Assembly (NCBI RefSeq): GCF_001039265.1
Contig: NZ_LFEK01000017.1
Span: 27,643 to 33,233, forward strand
Reading direction: 5' to 3'
Length of the DNA: 5,591 bases
Source: Synechococcus sp. GFB01
GTDB lineage: Bacteria; Cyanobacteriota; Cyanobacteriia; PCC-6307; Cyanobiaceae
In this document: piece by piece, positions 4,695 to 5,591 of the stretch
Layout: each line of letters starts with the position of its first letter
Numbering within the stretch: position 1 is the first letter of the stretch
Notes under the pieces: generated by a model
Databases searched by the model: none
Told to the model about the DNA's origin: nothing
Seen by the model: the letters and a program-made list of their open reading frames with translations, nothing else
Program-made: the position numbers and the translations under genes

Positions 4695-5591
4695 GTGAAT
4701 TCTATTTCGTTCGCTTCTGCCAGGTCCCGCCGGGTTGTGCTCGTGGGTCTGGCTGCCGTGCCGTTGGCGCTCGCTTCGGCCGCAACCCTTGGCACGCCCC
4801 TGGTGCAGGCCCAGCAGCCGCCCCAGCCCCAGACCATCACGCTGGTCTCCTATGCCGTGACAAAAGCGGCTTACGACAAGATCTTTCCCCTGTTCGCCGC
4901 AGACTGGAAGAAAAAGACCGGCCAGACCGTGACTTTCAAGGGCAGCTACGGCGGCTCCGGCTCCCAGACCCGTGCGGTGATCGACGGTCTCGAGGCCGAT
5001 GTGGTGAGCCTGGCCATGGCCGCCGACGTGAGCAAGATCCAGCAGGCGGGCCTGATCAAGCCGGGCTGGGAGAAGGAGAACCCCAACAACTCCACCCCGA
5101 TCAACTCCACGGTTGCCGTGTTCGTGCGGCCGGGCAATCCCAAGAAGATCAACAGCTGGAAGGATCTCGACAACAAGAATGTGGATGTGGTGCTTGCCAA
5201 TCCCAAGACATCCGGCGGCGCCCGCTGGAACTTCCTGGCTCTCTGGGGAGCCATCACCCGCACGGGTGGATCGGAGGCCCAGGCGCGCAGCTTCATCACC
5301 GGGGTCTACAAGAATGCCGATGTGCTGCCCAAGGACGCCCGCGAAGCCACCGACTTCTTCATCAAGCGCAAGCAGGGCGATGTCCTTCTGAACTGGGAGA
5401 CCGAGGCGATCCTGGCCAGGCGCAAAGGGGAGTGGACCACCCCCTACAAGCTGTTCAGTCCCAACGTGCTCACCGAGCAACCGGTCACGGTGGTAGACAA
5501 GGTGGTCGACAAGCGCGGCACCCGCAAGGTGGCCGAGGCCTTTGTCAAGTTCCTGTACACTCCCGCTGCCCAGAAGATTTTTGTCGACAAC
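4695..5591 (+). CDS. sbpA: Periplasmic sulfate/thiosulfate-binding protein of an ABC importer, 3' end beyond the window
   Basis: Substrate-binding protein that captures sulfate (or thiosulfate) in the periplasm and passes it to the CysT/CysW/CysA importer. The visible 299 residues lack the last few dozen of a usual length near 340-350. Residues 1-39 form a signal peptide: MNSISFASARSRRVVLVGLA, an Ala/Leu core and the cleavage-like VQA-QQ. Then come TLVSYAVTKAAYDKIF (about 49-64), the anion loop YGGSGSQTRAV at 85-95, the domain signature GLEADVVSLAMAADV, and NPKTSGGARWNFLALWG from 169, which matches the second family signature NPK(S/T)SGxAR. GTG 4695 is chosen because the signal peptide begins there; an in-frame ATG at 4626 would add 23 Arg-rich residues and run through the operator-like repeat. 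The frame is open and undamaged to the edge. The permease genes would be expected to follow. Confidence 0.95.
   Translation, partial: MNSISFASARSRRVVLVGLAAVPLALASAATLGTPLVQAQQPPQPQTITLVSYAVTKAAYDKIFPLFAADWKKKTGQTVTFKGSYGGSGSQTRAVIDGLEADVVSLAMAADVSKIQQAGLIKPGWEKENPNNSTPINSTVAVFVRPGNPKKINSWKDLDNKNVDVVLANPKTSGGARWNFLALWGAITRTGGSEAQARSFITGVYKNADVLPKDAREATDFFIKRKQGDVLLNWETEAILARRKGEWTTPYKLFSPNVLTEQPVTVVDKVVDKRGTRKVAEAFVKFLYTPAAQKIFVDN

Noticed and set aside
4560..5480. 306-aa open frame on the minus strand opposite sbpA
   Set aside because: It is the antisense shadow of a well-supported sbpA; it is rich in Gly/His/Leu typical of reversed GC-rich codons and has no family motifs.
1..5591. CRISPR array, tRNA, rRNA, insertion sequence or attachment site
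   Set aside because: No spaced direct repeats, cloverleaf, transposase-like protein or terminal inverted repeats were seen.

Overview
The window looks like a GC-rich picocyanobacterial chromosome (Cyanobium/Synechococcus-like). This rests on protein character: a cyanobacterial-type SbpA, a short CysR-like Crp protein, and an exported tandem rhodanese reminiscent of the sulfur-regulated RhdA of Synechococcus PCC 7942. The genus is an inference, not a database result. Nearly every gene can be tied to uptake, assimilation or control of sulfur.

Layout. From the left edge to about 4555 everything reads on the minus strand, so gene order runs right to left: an Rrf2-family regulator (4555-4125), a regulatory gap, a Crp/Fnr-family regulator (3916-3362), a coupled 61-aa protein overlapping it by ATGA (3365-3180), an intrinsic terminator (3170-3143), cysteine synthase cysK (3119-2130), a Tat-exported tandem rhodanese (2036-1078), a tiny lipoprotein-like reading frame (1071-941), and a YeeE/YedE membrane transporter that starts at GTG 944 and runs off the left edge. 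On the plus strand, divergent from the Rrf2 gene, sbpA (sulfate/thiosulfate-binding protein) starts at GTG 4695 and runs off the right edge.

How the parts fit (inference). SbpA captures sulfate or thiosulfate for an ABC importer that probably lies to the right. The YeeE-family channel offers a second route for thiosulfate. The exported rhodanese can handle sulfane sulfur in the periplasm. CysK fixes sulfide into cysteine. Two regulators of different families sit between the two uptake arms, and the intergenic regions carry several clean palindromes: GAATACCGGTATTC before the Crp gene, its core TACCGGTA at the Rrf2 start, ATGTGC-N6-GCACAT before sbpA, and TTCTCGATCGAGAA against the sbpA start.

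Oddity. Three genes (yeeE, rhodanese, rrf2) are each broken by one apparent single-base loss, and a fourth is suspected in the lipoprotein-like ORF. Downstream of each break the protein continues cleanly in another frame. The shifts are all in the same direction and the downstream reading is undecayed. That means either sequencing/assembly deletion errors or very recent inactivation. cysK, the Crp gene, the 61-aa gene and the visible part of sbpA are intact. No tRNA, rRNA, CRISPR or mobile element was seen.
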